DNA of 64,000 nucleotides from an uncultured Sutterella sp. (GTDB taxonomy: Bacteria > Pseudomonadota > Gammaproteobacteria > Burkholderiales > Burkholderiaceae_F): assembly GCA_949282745.1 (NCBI GenBank), contig CASDQM010000031.1:1-64000 (forward strand), read 5' to 3'. Below, piece by piece: positions 34,401-42,118 of this stretch. Below the pieces are notes generated by a model. It had not been told where the DNA came from. It saw only the letters and a list, made by a program, of their open reading frames with translations, and did not search any database. Positions within the stretch are counted from its first letter, which is position 1. The number at the start of each line of letters is the position of its first letter. Position numbers and translations under genes: made by a program.

Positions 34401-35297
34401 GCCGCCCGCATCGATCGTCGTCTGAAGACGAACGGACAACAAAAGGCCCTCGGGGTAGCCCAGAAGCGAGACGAAGCGCGCCCGGGCGGCCTTGGCGGCG
34501 TCGCCCGAGTCCGAAGCGGGCGTCTCCGCGTCGGCAAACGACTCCTTGCGGCGGGCGTTTTCCTCGGCGACGGCGCGCAGAACGTCCTCCACGCGGTCGC
34601 GGATTCTGCGGAAGTCCCGGCGGAAACGCTTGCGGTAGTTCTTCGACTTCGCAAGCGGCATGTCTTCGGGAAGAAGCGTGAGAAAGTCGTCGGGACGGTT
34701 TTCAAGGAGCGCGTAGGGGACGGCGTGCAAGAAGCGTTCCGCCTCCGCGCGCTCAGGGACGGCTCCCATGGCGTCTTCGGCGGCGAGCGACGAAATCACT
34801 TCCGAGAGGGTCGGCGCCTTCGAGGCGGTGAGCTGCAGATAGTCCGTCCCGATCGTGTGCGAAAGCGACGCGGGATCGATCCCGTAGAGACGGAAGAGAC
34901 GCGCGGGGTCGCTCCCCGTTTCCTCCGCCGTCAGCATCCAGAGCGCGGCTTCGTCGGGGGTTTCGGCGTGAAAGGGCGCGAGAAAGGGAATCCCCGCGGC
35001 TTCGGCGAGATCGGCGTGCGAGGGCCGAAGGTTGCCTTCGAGCCAGTCGCCGAGCAGATCGGGCGCGTCGGCCAGCTTTTGCGCGAAGCGCTCCTTTTCT
35101 TCGTCCGTCGCGGTGGTCACGCGGCAGCGGATCGTCTCGCCCGAGGGGGCGTGCGCTTCAACGCAGCCTTCCGCAATCGCAAAGTCCGTGAGGTGTTTCG
35201 CTCTCGTACGCGGGAAGAAGCCTTCGGGAGGCGTGAATGCCAGCGCGTCGCGCACGCGGTCGTGCCAATAGCTGCGAACTTCCGGATGAGAAAGCAT
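31497..35297 (-). CDS. SNF2-family DEAD/DEAH helicase (RapA/HepA-like ATPase)
   Basis: A 1266-residue bacterial SNF2 ATPase that translocates on double-stranded DNA or remodels protein-DNA complexes. The N-terminal about 800 residues are a large poorly conserved region. The C-terminal motor has Walker A ADDMGLGKTLQAIA, the DEAQ box LDEAQAVKNP, motif III MTGTPVENRLMEYW, the IFTQFREMGERL segment, motif V GGTGLNLTAA and motif VI QATDRAHRIGQ. ATG 35297 has an AGGA site; codons further upstream give no conserved sequence. It forms a two-gene unit with the unknown protein at 30294-31484. Confidence 0.9.
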   Translation of the reverse strand: MLSHPEVRSYWHDRVRDALAFTPPEGFFPRTRAKHLTDFAIAEGCVEAHAPSGETIRCRVTTATDEEKERFAQKLADAPDLLGDWLEGNLRPSHADLAEAAGIPFLAPFHAETPDEAALWMLTAEETGSDPARLFRLYGIDPASLSHTIGTDYLQLTASKAPTLSEVISSLAAEDAMGAVPERAEAERFLHAVPYALLENRPDDFLTLLPEDMPLAKSKNYRKRFRRDFRRIRDRVEDVLRAVAEENARRKESFADAETPASDSGDAAKAARARFVSLLGYPEGLLLSVRLQTTIDAGGADLRRKLVERLFARSRIRLSNAEFEALEREVTPAREAAALLALTNAETEAMTRDIESRRAVVRAAARLILSGQIRPILYRAAEVEHPAPRLLWVPALQNDGVKAVFQTLSAALTYRTDDLVDPETLANAGFLAPELPEDPSDEPSDEKTKTVNDEGTAPARTAVSDAENERRVRTIVLLALSDAIKALFAAYSHDVEKANLPTALLLGEDTSTLDGLLTDRPMKLLLAAFRPFQLASLYPWMPALTLTRLAKGRTELTFGILSREASHRELKFDAETRKKEEELHEKGEFGSSPVPYSLLLTSPRWQTHRYAAASALAAFVKALPALSALLNGRGTMTLEPAFLKTFFTEIAPQIAWLGVPLVLPGKLRGLLRPRLVARVGTIPGGGVGSFLTRETLSEFRWEVAIGSRTMTLEELRKLMDEVGNVIPIDDEFVFLDPKVLEDMEEIAKKASDPFERLRATLTGEWRGAEVLADDDLRERLRALTDVKDLPVPASLHAELRPYQHRGYSWLMKNLRLGFGGLIADDMGLGKTLQAIAAMTQLKESGELAEKKILCVLPMGVLTNWAREIERFSPTLTVGLYHGLDRAMPEKLPDVTLTSYGTLRRDVEVLKSRRWRLVVLDEAQAVKNPAAAQSSAVRSLTADAVIAMTGTPVENRLMEYWSILSVVMPGLLGSATDFQREYATPIEIDHDPARLEAFRRLTAPFMIRRVKSDKSIIRDLPEKNVIDRFTSITKEQAALYAKTLDESMRKLRGEDRSMTLAQRRGIVLTLIMKLKQICNSPSQFLGTRSEKPDAGKGVALLEILSECRESDRKVLIFTQFREMGERLQEWIAKATGERPDFLHGGVTRERRARMTDRFQNDRTVRTMIVSLKAGGTGLNLTAASAVVHYDLWWNPAVEDQATDRAHRIGQRRDVLVYRFISAGTFEERVNELLTQKRRLTDLTVHSGENWLGDLSNDELDQLFRLSL

Positions 35298-35451
35298 GGC
35301 GTCCTGCAAAAGGGTGGAAGACGAAGGAAAAAACGGGAATCGAACATTGTAGCGAAGCCCGCGCCGTTCGAGTAGGGGTTTCCGAGAGAGACGGCAAAAA
35401 TCCGAAAGAATTCGAAAGGCTTTGGAAGGGCTTTGTGCGATCGGGCGCAAG

Positions 35452-35457
35452 TACAAT
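35452..35457 (+). promoter_or_regulatory. Candidate -10 box for creA
   Basis: TACAAT lies 35 nt before the creA ATG. No convincing -35 hexamer at the right distance is seen, so the call is tentative. Confidence 0.35.
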
Positions 35458-35491
35458 AGTCACTCGACCGTTGAACGCACAGTTTTTACGC

Positions 35492-35989
35492 ATGAAACGC
35501 AAACTTCTTCTGACGACTTCGCTTCTTTTCGCCGCCCTGGGTCTTGCCGGCTGCACGGGTTCGGAAGACACCGTGGGCGACGTTTCGCTCGGCATCTTTA
35601 CGCTCAAAGACATCAAGATCGAACACTTCGTCGATCCGAAGGTTCCGGGCGTCACCTGCCACGTCGCGAGCATCGAGGCGAACCTCGCCCTCTCGGATCC
35701 TTCGGACAGCTCGGTCTCCTGCCGCCAGACGGGGGACATCACGCCCGAAATGCTCGCGGCGATCGATCGTTCGAAGTCGGGCGAGGTGGTCTTCGCGAAG
35801 TCGAAGAGCATCTTCTTCAAGACGATGAAGATCCGCCGCATCTACGACGCCGAAACGCAGACGCTCCTCTACGTCTCGTACTCGACGAAGGAAACGACGG
35901 GGAGCTTCAAGCATTCGCTCTCGACCGTGCCGCTTTGGGGCACGAGCGCCTATCGTTCGGACGCCCCGAAGCCCCTCACCACGCTCTGA
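35492..35989 (+). CDS. creA: CreA family protein
   Basis: A 165-residue exported protein of the CreA family; molecular function is unknown in the family. It has a signal peptide with a lipobox-like GLAGC (about residues 17-21), then the family stretch DPKVPGVTCHVAS and SSVSCRQTGD, with paired cysteines likely to form a disulfide. Length is near that of E. coli CreA (about 157). The start ATG 35492 places the signal peptide at the N-terminus. It is followed by a PHP phosphoesterase gene after 11 nt. Confidence 0.88.
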   Translation: MKRKLLLTTSLLFAALGLAGCTGSEDTVGDVSLGIFTLKDIKIEHFVDPKVPGVTCHVASIEANLALSDPSDSSVSCRQTGDITPEMLAAIDRSKSGEVVFAKSKSIFFKTMKIRRIYDAETQTLLYVSYSTKETTGSFKHSLSTVPLWGTSAYRSDAPKPLTTL

Positions 35990-36000
35990 GCCTTTTGACC

Positions 36001-36840
36001 ATGAAGGTTGACCTCCACACGCACACCAACGCTTCCGACGGCGCGCTCACTCCCGAGGCGCTCGTCGGGCTCGCCCGCGAGTCGGGCGTGACGCTTTTGT
36101 CCGTCACGGACCACGACACGGCGGCGGGGTGTCTGCGTGCGCAAAAGGCGGCGAAGGAGGCGGGCATCGCCTTCATTCCGGGCGTGGAACTCTCGGTGCG
36201 CTGGGGCGGAACGGTGCTCCACGTCGTGGGACTCGGGATCGACCCGGAAGACCCCGTCGTCGTCGAGCGCTTTCGCGAGACCGCGCGCCTTCGCGCCGAG
36301 CGCGGCGTGAAGATGGGGGAGGCCTTCGAGCGGATCGGCCTTGCGGGCGCCTACGAAGGGGCGCTTGCCCGGGCGGACTCGCCCCAGACGCTCTCGCGCA
36401 CGCACTTTGCCGCGTGGCTTCTGGAGACGGGCGTCGTCAAGAATCAGCAGCAGGCCTTCGACCGCTATCTTCGCGAGGGCGGTCCCGCCTACGTCGAGGC
36501 GCCCTGGCCTTCCCTGGAGGAGGGCGTTCGCTTTCTCCTCGATCGCGGAGCCCTGCCCGTTCTCGCGCACCCCGGACGCTATCGCCTGCGCCCGGGCTGG
36601 GAGGCGGACGCCATGGTCGACGCCTTCGTCGCGGCGGGCGGCAGGGGAATCGAGGTTACTTCCGGATCGCAGTCGGAAGAGGCGAACGTGCGCTACGCGC
36701 AGGTCGCCCGCGACCGCAAACTTTTGGCGAGCACGGGGTCCGACTGGCACAGCGACCGCTCGCCCCGGCCGCGTCCGGGCTGTCAGCCGCCGCTTCCCGC
36801 CGACCTTACGCCCGTCTGGACGCTTTTCGGCTACGCCTGA
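36001..36840 (+). CDS. PHP-domain phosphoesterase (RNase AM/YciV-like)
   Basis: A 279-residue PHP-domain protein. The metal-binding motifs of the fold are visible: DLHTHTNASDG (residues 4-14), VTDHDTAAG (about 36), PGVELSV (about 60), LAHPGRY (about 190) and GSDWHS near the C-terminus. This is the YciV/TrpH-type, whose characterised members hydrolyse nucleoside 3',5'-bisphosphate or 5' ends of short RNAs. It starts 11 nt after creA and is probably co-transcribed with the downstream M50 protease. Confidence 0.88.
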   Translation: MKVDLHTHTNASDGALTPEALVGLARESGVTLLSVTDHDTAAGCLRAQKAAKEAGIAFIPGVELSVRWGGTVLHVVGLGIDPEDPVVVERFRETARLRAERGVKMGEAFERIGLAGAYEGALARADSPQTLSRTHFAAWLLETGVVKNQQQAFDRYLREGGPAYVEAPWPSLEEGVRFLLDRGALPVLAHPGRYRLRPGWEADAMVDAFVAAGGRGIEVTSGSQSEEANVRYAQVARDRKLLASTGSDWHSDRSPRPRPGCQPPLPADLTPVWTLFGYA

Positions 36841-36908
36841 ACCCATACGAACAAGATTTCCTCGGAGGAGACGGTTTGCCCGGCGCCGCGCCGGCGAACC
36901 CATCACAC

Positions 36909-37562
36909 ATGAACATCGCTCACACCATACAAACCATCTGCGTCTACGCGATTCCGCTTCTTTTCGCCATCACGATGCACGAGGCCGCCCACGGATGGAT
37001 GGCCTCGAAGTTCGGCGACAACACGGCCCGCATGTTGGGGCGCGTGACGCTCAATCCCCTGCCGCACGTCGATCCCTTCGGGACGATCGCGCTCCCGCTC
37101 ATCATGCTCGTGGGCTCGAGCCTCGCGGGCATGGGCGGCATGATATTCGGCTGGGCCAAGCCCGTGCCCGTCGTGACGCGCTACATGCGCGACCCGCGCT
37201 GGGGCATGGTCTGGGTCGCCGCGGCGGGTCCCGCAGCCAACTTCCTGCAGGGGGTCTTCTGGGCGATTCTCTTCAAGATCCTGCTTTTGGCGGGACTGCG
37301 CGGAGGCTTTTTCATCGACATGTGCCTTGCGGGCATTTCGGTGAACTTCATCCTGATGGCCCTCAATCTTCTGCCGATCCTGCCGCTTGACGGCGGCCGG
37401 ATCCTGAACGGCTTTCTTCCCTACCGCTGGTCGGCGCAGTTCGAACGCGTCGAGCGCTACGGGATCTTCATCCTGCTCGTTCTGATGGCGACGGGGCTTC
37501 TTTCCTATTTCCTGCAGCCCTTCCTCGTCTTTGCGAACTGGTTCGTGAATCTCATCGTCTGA
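36909..37562 (+). CDS. M50-family site-2 protease-like membrane metalloprotease
   Basis: A 217-residue polytopic membrane protein of the M50 family. The zinc motif HEAAH is near residue 19 and the second metal motif NLLPILPLDGGRIL is near residue 152. It is the short form without a PDZ domain, which is common in bacteria and often encoded near tryptophan or housekeeping genes; substrates are unknown. The start is ATG 36909, 68 nt after the PHP gene. The methyltransferase gene follows after 7 nt. Confidence 0.9.
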   Translation: MNIAHTIQTICVYAIPLLFAITMHEAAHGWMASKFGDNTARMLGRVTLNPLPHVDPFGTIALPLIMLVGSSLAGMGGMIFGWAKPVPVVTRYMRDPRWGMVWVAAAGPAANFLQGVFWAILFKILLLAGLRGGFFIDMCLAGISVNFILMALNLLPILPLDGGRILNGFLPYRWSAQFERVERYGIFILLVLMATGLLSYFLQPFLVFANWFVNLIV

Positions 37563-37569
37563 GGCCGCC

Positions 37570-38145
37570 ATGGAGAATCTTCCCCGCATCACCTGCGAAG
37601 CCATGCGCCGGCCCTCGGCCTGGGTGAAGCGCTTTGCGCCGCTCTTCGATCCCCGCGAAGAGGTGCTCGACCTCGCCGCGGGCGAGGGGCGCCACACGGC
37701 CTGGCTTCTTCTCACGGGTCATCGGGTGCTCGCCGTCGACCGGGACGTCTCGGTGCTCGAACCCCTCGTCGGGATGGAGAACTTCACGCTCGAGTGCCGC
37801 GACCTCGAGGGCGAACCCTGGCCTTACGCGCCCGAGCGCTTCGGGGCGATCGTCGTGACGAATTATCTCCATCGGCCGCTCTTTCCCCATTTCTGGGAGA
37901 GCCTTCGCCCGGGCGGACACTTCGTCACGGAAACCTTCACCCGCGCCAACAAGGAACTTTGGGGACGGCCCTCGCGACCGTCCCACTTCCTCGAGGAAGG
38001 AGAGCTTCTGCGGCTCACGCCCGAAGGCGCCCGGATCATCGCCTTCGAGAGCGGGGAGACGGAGAGAGGCCTTGCCGTCGAGCGGATCGTCTGGCAAAAG
38101 CCCGGCCCCTGCATGCGCCTCGTCGAGCCGCTCGGCGCGCCGTGA
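37570..38145 (+). CDS. SAM-dependent methyltransferase (class I)
   Basis: A 191-residue Rossmann methyltransferase. The SAM motif I VLDLAAGEGRHTAWLL (about residues 33-48), the acidic residue of motif II (VLAVDRDVSVL) and the later FVTETFT segment are visible. It resembles TehB/UbiE-like small-molecule methyltransferases; the substrate is unknown. It starts 7 nt after the M50 gene, so the creA-PHP-M50-methyltransferase group probably forms one operon. Confidence 0.8.
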   Translation: MENLPRITCEAMRRPSAWVKRFAPLFDPREEVLDLAAGEGRHTAWLLLTGHRVLAVDRDVSVLEPLVGMENFTLECRDLEGEPWPYAPERFGAIVVTNYLHRPLFPHFWESLRPGGHFVTETFTRANKELWGRPSRPSHFLEEGELLRLTPEGARIIAFESGETERGLAVERIVWQKPGPCMRLVEPLGAP

Positions 38146-38168
38146 CGAGGGCGTTCCGGCGAAACGAT

Positions 38169-38182
38169 CGAAAACGTTTTCG
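38169..38182. promoter_or_regulatory. Perfect 14-bp palindrome upstream of bamC
   Basis: CGAAAACGTTTTCG is a perfect palindrome 112 nt before bamC and 24 nt after the methyltransferase stop. It resembles LacI-type operator half-sites in form but its binder is unknown. Confidence 0.4.
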
Positions 38183-38241
38183 TTTTGGCGAATGCCTCTA
38201 GGCTCAGGCGAAGTTTGCTACACTTTGCACACCGTTTTGTC

Positions 38242-38270
38242 GCGCCCCCTTCGTCGGGGCGCGGGCTTTT
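38242..38270 (+). terminator. Hairpin with short T run upstream of bamC
   Basis: GCGCCCC (38242-38248) and GGGGCGC (38256-38262) form a stem followed by GGGCTTTT. It may terminate the methyltransferase operon or form part of the bamC leader, since the bamC ATG is only 24 nt further on. Confidence 0.5.
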
Positions 38271-38293
38271 CAAAAAAAAGGTTTGTTGTTTCC

Positions 38294-39469
38294 ATGAAGA
38301 AAAATACGCTCTGCCTCACGGCACTCGCCCCGGCGCTTCTTGCGCTCGGCGGCTGTTCCGTTCTCGGCGTGGACGACGTCTTCAATCAGGAGAGTGTTCA
38401 GTACGAAAGCTCTTCGACGCGCGCCAACCTGGAAGTTCCGCCCGACATGACGCCGATCGGCAATGACGGGCGTTTTGACGTTCCGACGCGTCCCTCCGTC
38501 GTGACGGCCAGCGGCGAAGCCGCCCGCCGCGCGCAGCAGGAGGCGAGCGACGCCAACGGCGCCACGCCCGCTTCGCAGATCGTCGCCTCGACGGTCGTCG
38601 CCAAGGTGATGCGCGACGGTCAGCAGCGCTGGCTGCGCGTGAACGCTCCCGCCGAAGACCTCTGGGTCGTCGTGCAGGACTTCTGGTCCTCCGTCGGTCT
38701 GACGGTCCGCGAACAGAACGCGCGCACGGGCTTCATGGAAACGAACTGGGCCGAAAACAAGGCCCGTCTCCCGCAGGACTTCATCCGCGGCACGATCGGC
38801 AAGGTTCTCGACTTCGTCTATTCGACGAGCGAACGCGATCAGTACCGCGTGCGTCTCGAACGCACCGAAGACGGCCAGACGGACGTCTTCCTGACGCACC
38901 GCTCGATGGTTGAAGTGGTCAAGGGCAAGGAAGGCGACACCACGATCTGGCAGCCCGGCCCGACCGACCCGACGCTCGAAGCCGAAATGTTGCAGCGTCT
39001 CGCCGTCTACATCGACGCGCAGTTCAATCCGGACGCCAAGCCCGTCGACAAGGAACAGATCGCCAAGGAACTGCAGAACCTTCCGACGCGCGCTCTGAGC
39101 GAAATCGAACGTGCGGCCGACGGCACGGTTTCCGCCGTCGTGATCAACGAAGCCTTTGACCGCGCCTGGCGCTCGGTCGGCCTCGTCATCGACCGCATGG
39201 GCTTCGAACTCACCGACCGCGACCGTGCGGCGGGCTACTACGTCGTCCGCTACCTCGATCAGAAGTACGAAGAGGCCAAGAAGGAAGAACGCGGCTGGTT
39301 TGAAAACGTCTTCGGATCCGACACCCCGGTCGATGCGCCGTCCTACCGCATCGTTCTCTCGGACGAAGGCTCGCAGACGCGCCTCACCGTCGTGGACGCC
39401 GAAGGCAATCCCGACAAGACGGGCGTTGCGCCGACGATCCTGACGCTTTTGGCCGAACAGCTGCGCTAA
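38294..39469 (+). CDS. bamC: Outer membrane protein assembly factor BamC
   Basis: A 391-residue lipoprotein of the BAM complex that assembles outer-membrane beta-barrel proteins. It has a signal peptide with lipobox LGGC, the N-terminal unstructured segment that contacts BamD (including LEVPPDMTP near residue 50), and two repeated helix-grip domains (about 120-235 and 265-390). Both domains show the family pattern of WRSVGL-type repeats. The start ATG 38294 fits the signal peptide. Confidence 0.9.
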   Translation: MKKNTLCLTALAPALLALGGCSVLGVDDVFNQESVQYESSSTRANLEVPPDMTPIGNDGRFDVPTRPSVVTASGEAARRAQQEASDANGATPASQIVASTVVAKVMRDGQQRWLRVNAPAEDLWVVVQDFWSSVGLTVREQNARTGFMETNWAENKARLPQDFIRGTIGKVLDFVYSTSERDQYRVRLERTEDGQTDVFLTHRSMVEVVKGKEGDTTIWQPGPTDPTLEAEMLQRLAVYIDAQFNPDAKPVDKEQIAKELQNLPTRALSEIERAADGTVSAVVINEAFDRAWRSVGLVIDRMGFELTDRDRAAGYYVVRYLDQKYEEAKKEERGWFENVFGSDTPVDAPSYRIVLSDEGSQTRLTVVDAEGNPDKTGVAPTILTLLAEQLR

Positions 39470-39554
39470 GCAGTCGTCGGACCCTTCGAGAGGCGTGCGG
39501 TTTCCCTTTCCGAGAAGCCGCGCGCCTTTCTCTTTACGGGAAGGAAAGCTCTTC

Positions 39555-40280
39555 ATGACCGACACATTCCGTTCGATCTTTTCGCTCACGGCCGCGGGCC
39601 GTGCGGGGCGGGGCGCGTTCTTTGCGGGAACGATCCTCTTTTTCCTTCTCTCGGCCCTTCTTTCCTATTTCGCCGAGGACGGGCTCTCCTTTGAACACTA
39701 TGTCGCCTGGGTGACGACGGAGGACATTCAGGTGACCTTCGTCGCAAGCCTCGAGGAGTACGTCGCGCTCGCGGGCCTTCTGCTCGCCGCCTGGTTCCTG
39801 CTCTGGGGCTACTGGATGCTCGTCATGCGTCGGCTCCACGATCTCGGCTACCACGGCATCGCTTCGCTCTACCTCTTGCTGCCGGGCATCAACGTGATCG
39901 TGACGCTCATTCTCTGCGTCTGGCCGGGCCGCAACGGCCGCAACCGCTTCGGGGGCGAGGATCCCCTGGAGGTTTACGAGGGCGTTGCTCGTCCGAACGG
40001 AAAGGCCGACGCGAAGGCGTCCGGTGAAACCGGTGCACCCCGAATCGACGGTCCCGACGACAAGCCCCTGCTTTCGGCGACGGACGGCGACGATCTTCCG
40101 CCCGAAGCGCTTGCGCTTTTGAAGAAACTCGAAGGGGACCTCGAAGGGGAAAACCTGACGATTCGGCTTCAGCTCAAGGTGCAGACGGTGGAGAAACTTC
40201 GCAAGCTCGTGCGCAGCGGAAAACTCTCCGAAGAGGCCTTCCGCCGACTGGAGCGCCGCGTCCATGCGATGGGCAACTGA
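39555..40280 (+). CDS. DUF805-type membrane protein with coiled C-terminal extension
   Basis: A 241-residue protein. The first about 140 residues are DUF805-like: four hydrophobic segments with the family motif RRLHDLGYHGIASLYLLLPG near residue 96 and a following WPGRNGRNRFG. The remaining about 100 residues are charged and helical (LLKKLEGDLEGENLTIRL and later basic repeats), which is unusual for DUF805 and may be a cytoplasmic interaction domain. AAGGAAAG at 39541 is the ribosome binding site. It overlaps the next gene by 17 nt. Confidence 0.75.
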   Translation: MTDTFRSIFSLTAAGRAGRGAFFAGTILFFLLSALLSYFAEDGLSFEHYVAWVTTEDIQVTFVASLEEYVALAGLLLAAWFLLWGYWMLVMRRLHDLGYHGIASLYLLLPGINVIVTLILCVWPGRNGRNRFGGEDPLEVYEGVARPNGKADAKASGETGAPRIDGPDDKPLLSATDGDDLPPEALALLKKLEGDLEGENLTIRLQLKVQTVEKLRKLVRSGKLSEEAFRRLERRVHAMGN

Positions 40281-40683
40281 AGTCTTCGCGCACATCGGGC
40301 GCTTCTTTCTCGCGGTCTACGATCCGAACTCGCGTTCGGACCGGAGAACCTTTCTGCGGGAAGTCGCTTCGCTCGCGCTCGTCGCCTTCGCCTTCTACTG
40401 GGTGACGCTTCCCTTGGAGACGGCCGAGTGGCTCTCCGACGAAGCCTTCGCAAAGCTCATTCCCGTCGCCTCGGTTCTGATCGACCTCTGGGTGATCGCG
40501 CTCATGGCGGCCTGCGCGCGCCGCGCGCACGACATGGGCCATTCGGGCGCCTGGGCCTTTTTGCTCCTCGTTCCCGTCTTGCATATAATCGCCTTACTTT
40601 TCTTCTTTATTCTCCCCGGCCGGGACGCCCCCACGGGCTGGCCCGACCGCCGAAACCGAGAACATCATGTCACTCGCTGTTGA
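40264..40683 (+). CDS. DUF805-like membrane protein
   Basis: A 139-residue membrane protein with three to four hydrophobic segments and the DUF805 signature RRAHDMGHSGAWAFLLLVP near residue 80, similar to the preceding protein. It overlaps that gene (40264-40280) and overlaps the following SlyD-like gene (40667-40683), so the three are translationally linked. The two DUF805 genes are probably diverged copies of one gene. Function unknown. Confidence 0.7.
   Translation: MRWATEVFAHIGRFFLAVYDPNSRSDRRTFLREVASLALVAFAFYWVTLPLETAEWLSDEAFAKLIPVASVLIDLWVIALMAACARRAHDMGHSGAWAFLLLVPVLHIIALLFFFILPGRDAPTGWPDRRNREHHVTRC
40561..40589 (+). promoter_or_regulatory. Good sigma-70 promoter inside the second DUF805 gene
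   Basis: TTGCTC (40561-40566), 17-nt spacer, TATAAT (40584-40589). The predicted start near 40596 would give the SlyD-like gene a 71-nt leader and its own expression. Confidence 0.55.
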
Positions 40684-41296
40684 AAACAATCGTCTCGTCA
40701 CGCTCTGGGTCCGCATGGCCGACATGACTGGCAAAACCCTGGAAGAAAGCCCGGAAGAGGGGCTCACCTACTGGCACGGTCACGGCGACATCTTCCCGAA
40801 GATCGAAGCCGCGCTCGAAGGCCGTTTCCCCGGCGAAGGCTTCACGATCCATCTCGAACCGCACGACGCCTTCGGGGAGTACGACTGCGACGCGATCGTG
40901 ATGACGGACGTCGCCAATCTCGGCGACCCCGAAACGGTGGTGCCGGGCCTCGTTTTTGAAGAGGTGCCGGGCGTCGTCTCGGACGGCCGCCTCTGGCGCG
41001 TCACCGACGTCGCCGACGGAAAGGCCGTGCTCGAAGCGAATCATCCGCTCGCGGGGATCGGTCTGCAGTTTGCGATCCGCGTCCTCAAGGTCGAGGAACC
41101 CGACGAGTCCGAAGGGCTCGAAGAACGTCCGGTCGTGCCGGGCTTCCTGCAGGTGGCCGACAAGCTCGTCGCGGAAGACGACGAAGAGGATCTCTCCGAC
41201 GAAGAAATGGACCGCATGCTTGAAAACCGTCAGTCGGCTGAAGTCGACACGAGCTCCATAGCGAAGCTCGCGAAGGCGCCTCGCATCATCCGCTGA
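40667..41296 (+). CDS. SlyD-like FKBP peptidyl-prolyl isomerase
   Basis: A 209-residue FKBP of the SlyD/FkpA-like class. The N-terminus VTLWVRMADMTGKTLEES, the LTYWHGHGDIFPKIE segment, and IHLEPHDAFGEYD (the SlyD-type insert-in-flap region) are visible, with LEANHPLAGIGLQF near the end of the domain. There is an acidic C-terminal tail instead of the His/Cys-rich metal tail of E. coli SlyD. It has no signal peptide, so it is probably a cytoplasmic chaperone-isomerase. Confidence 0.88.
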   Translation: MSLAVENNRLVTLWVRMADMTGKTLEESPEEGLTYWHGHGDIFPKIEAALEGRFPGEGFTIHLEPHDAFGEYDCDAIVMTDVANLGDPETVVPGLVFEEVPGVVSDGRLWRVTDVADGKAVLEANHPLAGIGLQFAIRVLKVEEPDESEGLEERPVVPGFLQVADKLVAEDDEEDLSDEEMDRMLENRQSAEVDTSSIAKLAKAPRIIR

Positions 41297-41417
41297 CGCA
41301 AACGTAAAGAAAACGCAAAGATTTGTGGGTCGGACGCCTTGGCGCCCGACCTCTTTGTATCGGCGGAAACATTCGGATACGGCGGTCGACAACGCATCGG
41401 GCGGGGTTTTGTACACG

Positions 41418-41431
41418 TGAACGTACGTTCA
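41418..41431 (+). promoter_or_regulatory. TGAAC-N4-GTTCA dyad ahead of the interrupted copy
   Basis: TGAACGTACGTTCA is a perfect 14-bp palindrome 22 nt before the ATG of the first copy. The second copy has TGAACGCATGTTCA at the same relative place. It is of the type bound by TetR-family repressors. Confidence 0.5.
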
Positions 41432-41453
41432 GTAAACATTACAAGGAAACGCC

Positions 41454-41909
41454 ATGATCGCACGCAGAACGCTCATTCTCTTCACCGCCGCTTCATTGGG
41501 TCTCGCGGCCACGGGCGCGCAGGCTTCCGACGAACTTTTGGGCGACATCCTGCGCGGCGTCGCCGACGCGCTCACGCGCGACTACATCCGCAAGCACTAT
41601 CGCGAAGGCCGTTGGGACGGCCACCACTGGTGGTATGACGGTCACCGCTATTAGGTGGACGAGTACCGCCGGTTCCTCGCCGACCGCGCGAGGCCCCGTC
41701 CTCCGCAACCGCCCCGTCCGGCTCAACCGCCTAAACCGCCTCGTCCCGCGCCGGCGCAGCCTCCGAAACCAAACGGTCCCGGTCCGCAAGGCGGTCCCGG
41801 TCGACCCGGCCCCGGCGGTGCTCCGGACCGCGGTCCCGACCGCGGACCTCAGGGCGGCCCCGGGCAAGGCCCGCAGGGCGGTTCGGACGGACGTCCGCCG
41901 CGGCATTGA
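41454..41909 (+). pseudogene. Pro/Gly-rich exported protein, interrupted by an in-frame amber codon
   Basis: Frame 41454-41909 encodes an N-terminal signal peptide (MIARRTLILFTAASLGLA), a conserved middle domain (SDELLGDILRGVADA, then WDGHHWWYDGHRY) and a Pro/Gly-rich tail. Codon 67 at 41652-41654 is TAG, and the same frame stays open for 84 more codons to the TGA at 41907. The intact paralogue at 42444-42923 has TCG (Ser) at the matching codon. A single C-to-A change therefore accounts for the stop. As written it would make a 66-residue truncated product; an amber suppressor or readthrough would restore full length. Its -10 region is also less consensus-like than in copy 2. Confidence 0.75.
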
Positions 41910-41920
41910 GTGACGATACG

Positions 41921-41974
41921 ACGCCGAGACTTCACGGTTCTCCTACCGGAGAGCGCGAAGCTCGGCGTTTTTTT
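41921..41974 (+). terminator. Rho-independent terminator after the interrupted copy
   Basis: ACGCCGAG (41921-41928) pairs with CTCGGCGT (41961-41968), enclosing an inner CTCC/GGAG hairpin, and is followed by a T run to 41974. Confidence 0.85.
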
Positions 41975-42118
41975 GTGCACTCCGTAATCGAACGGGCGAG
42001 AAGCGGAGTGCCGAGAAAGGTTTGCGGGGCCTTGCGACAGGGATTGTGCGGGACGAATCCGTCTCGTTTGGTTGTCTTCCGGTTCGCGGGAGGAGGGACG
42101 AGAGGAACGGTGTTCGGA

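Larger units (their letters stand above)
41305..41909 (+). repeat. Upstream copy of a tandem duplication (direct repeat 1)
   Basis: The segment from about 41305 to 41909 is a diverged direct repeat of 42285-42923. Both contain a CGTAAAG start, a GGTCGGA/GGATCGA patch, a conserved TGAAC-N4-GTTCA dyad and the same small exported protein. The duplication therefore includes the promoter as well as the coding sequence. Confidence 0.65.

Noticed and set aside
30372..35375. Very long plus-strand frame of 1667 codons opposite the SNF2 helicase
   Set aside because: It is a high-GC shadow frame; the minus strand carries unmistakable helicase motifs and the plus frame is Arg/Glu/His-rich with no recognisable domain.
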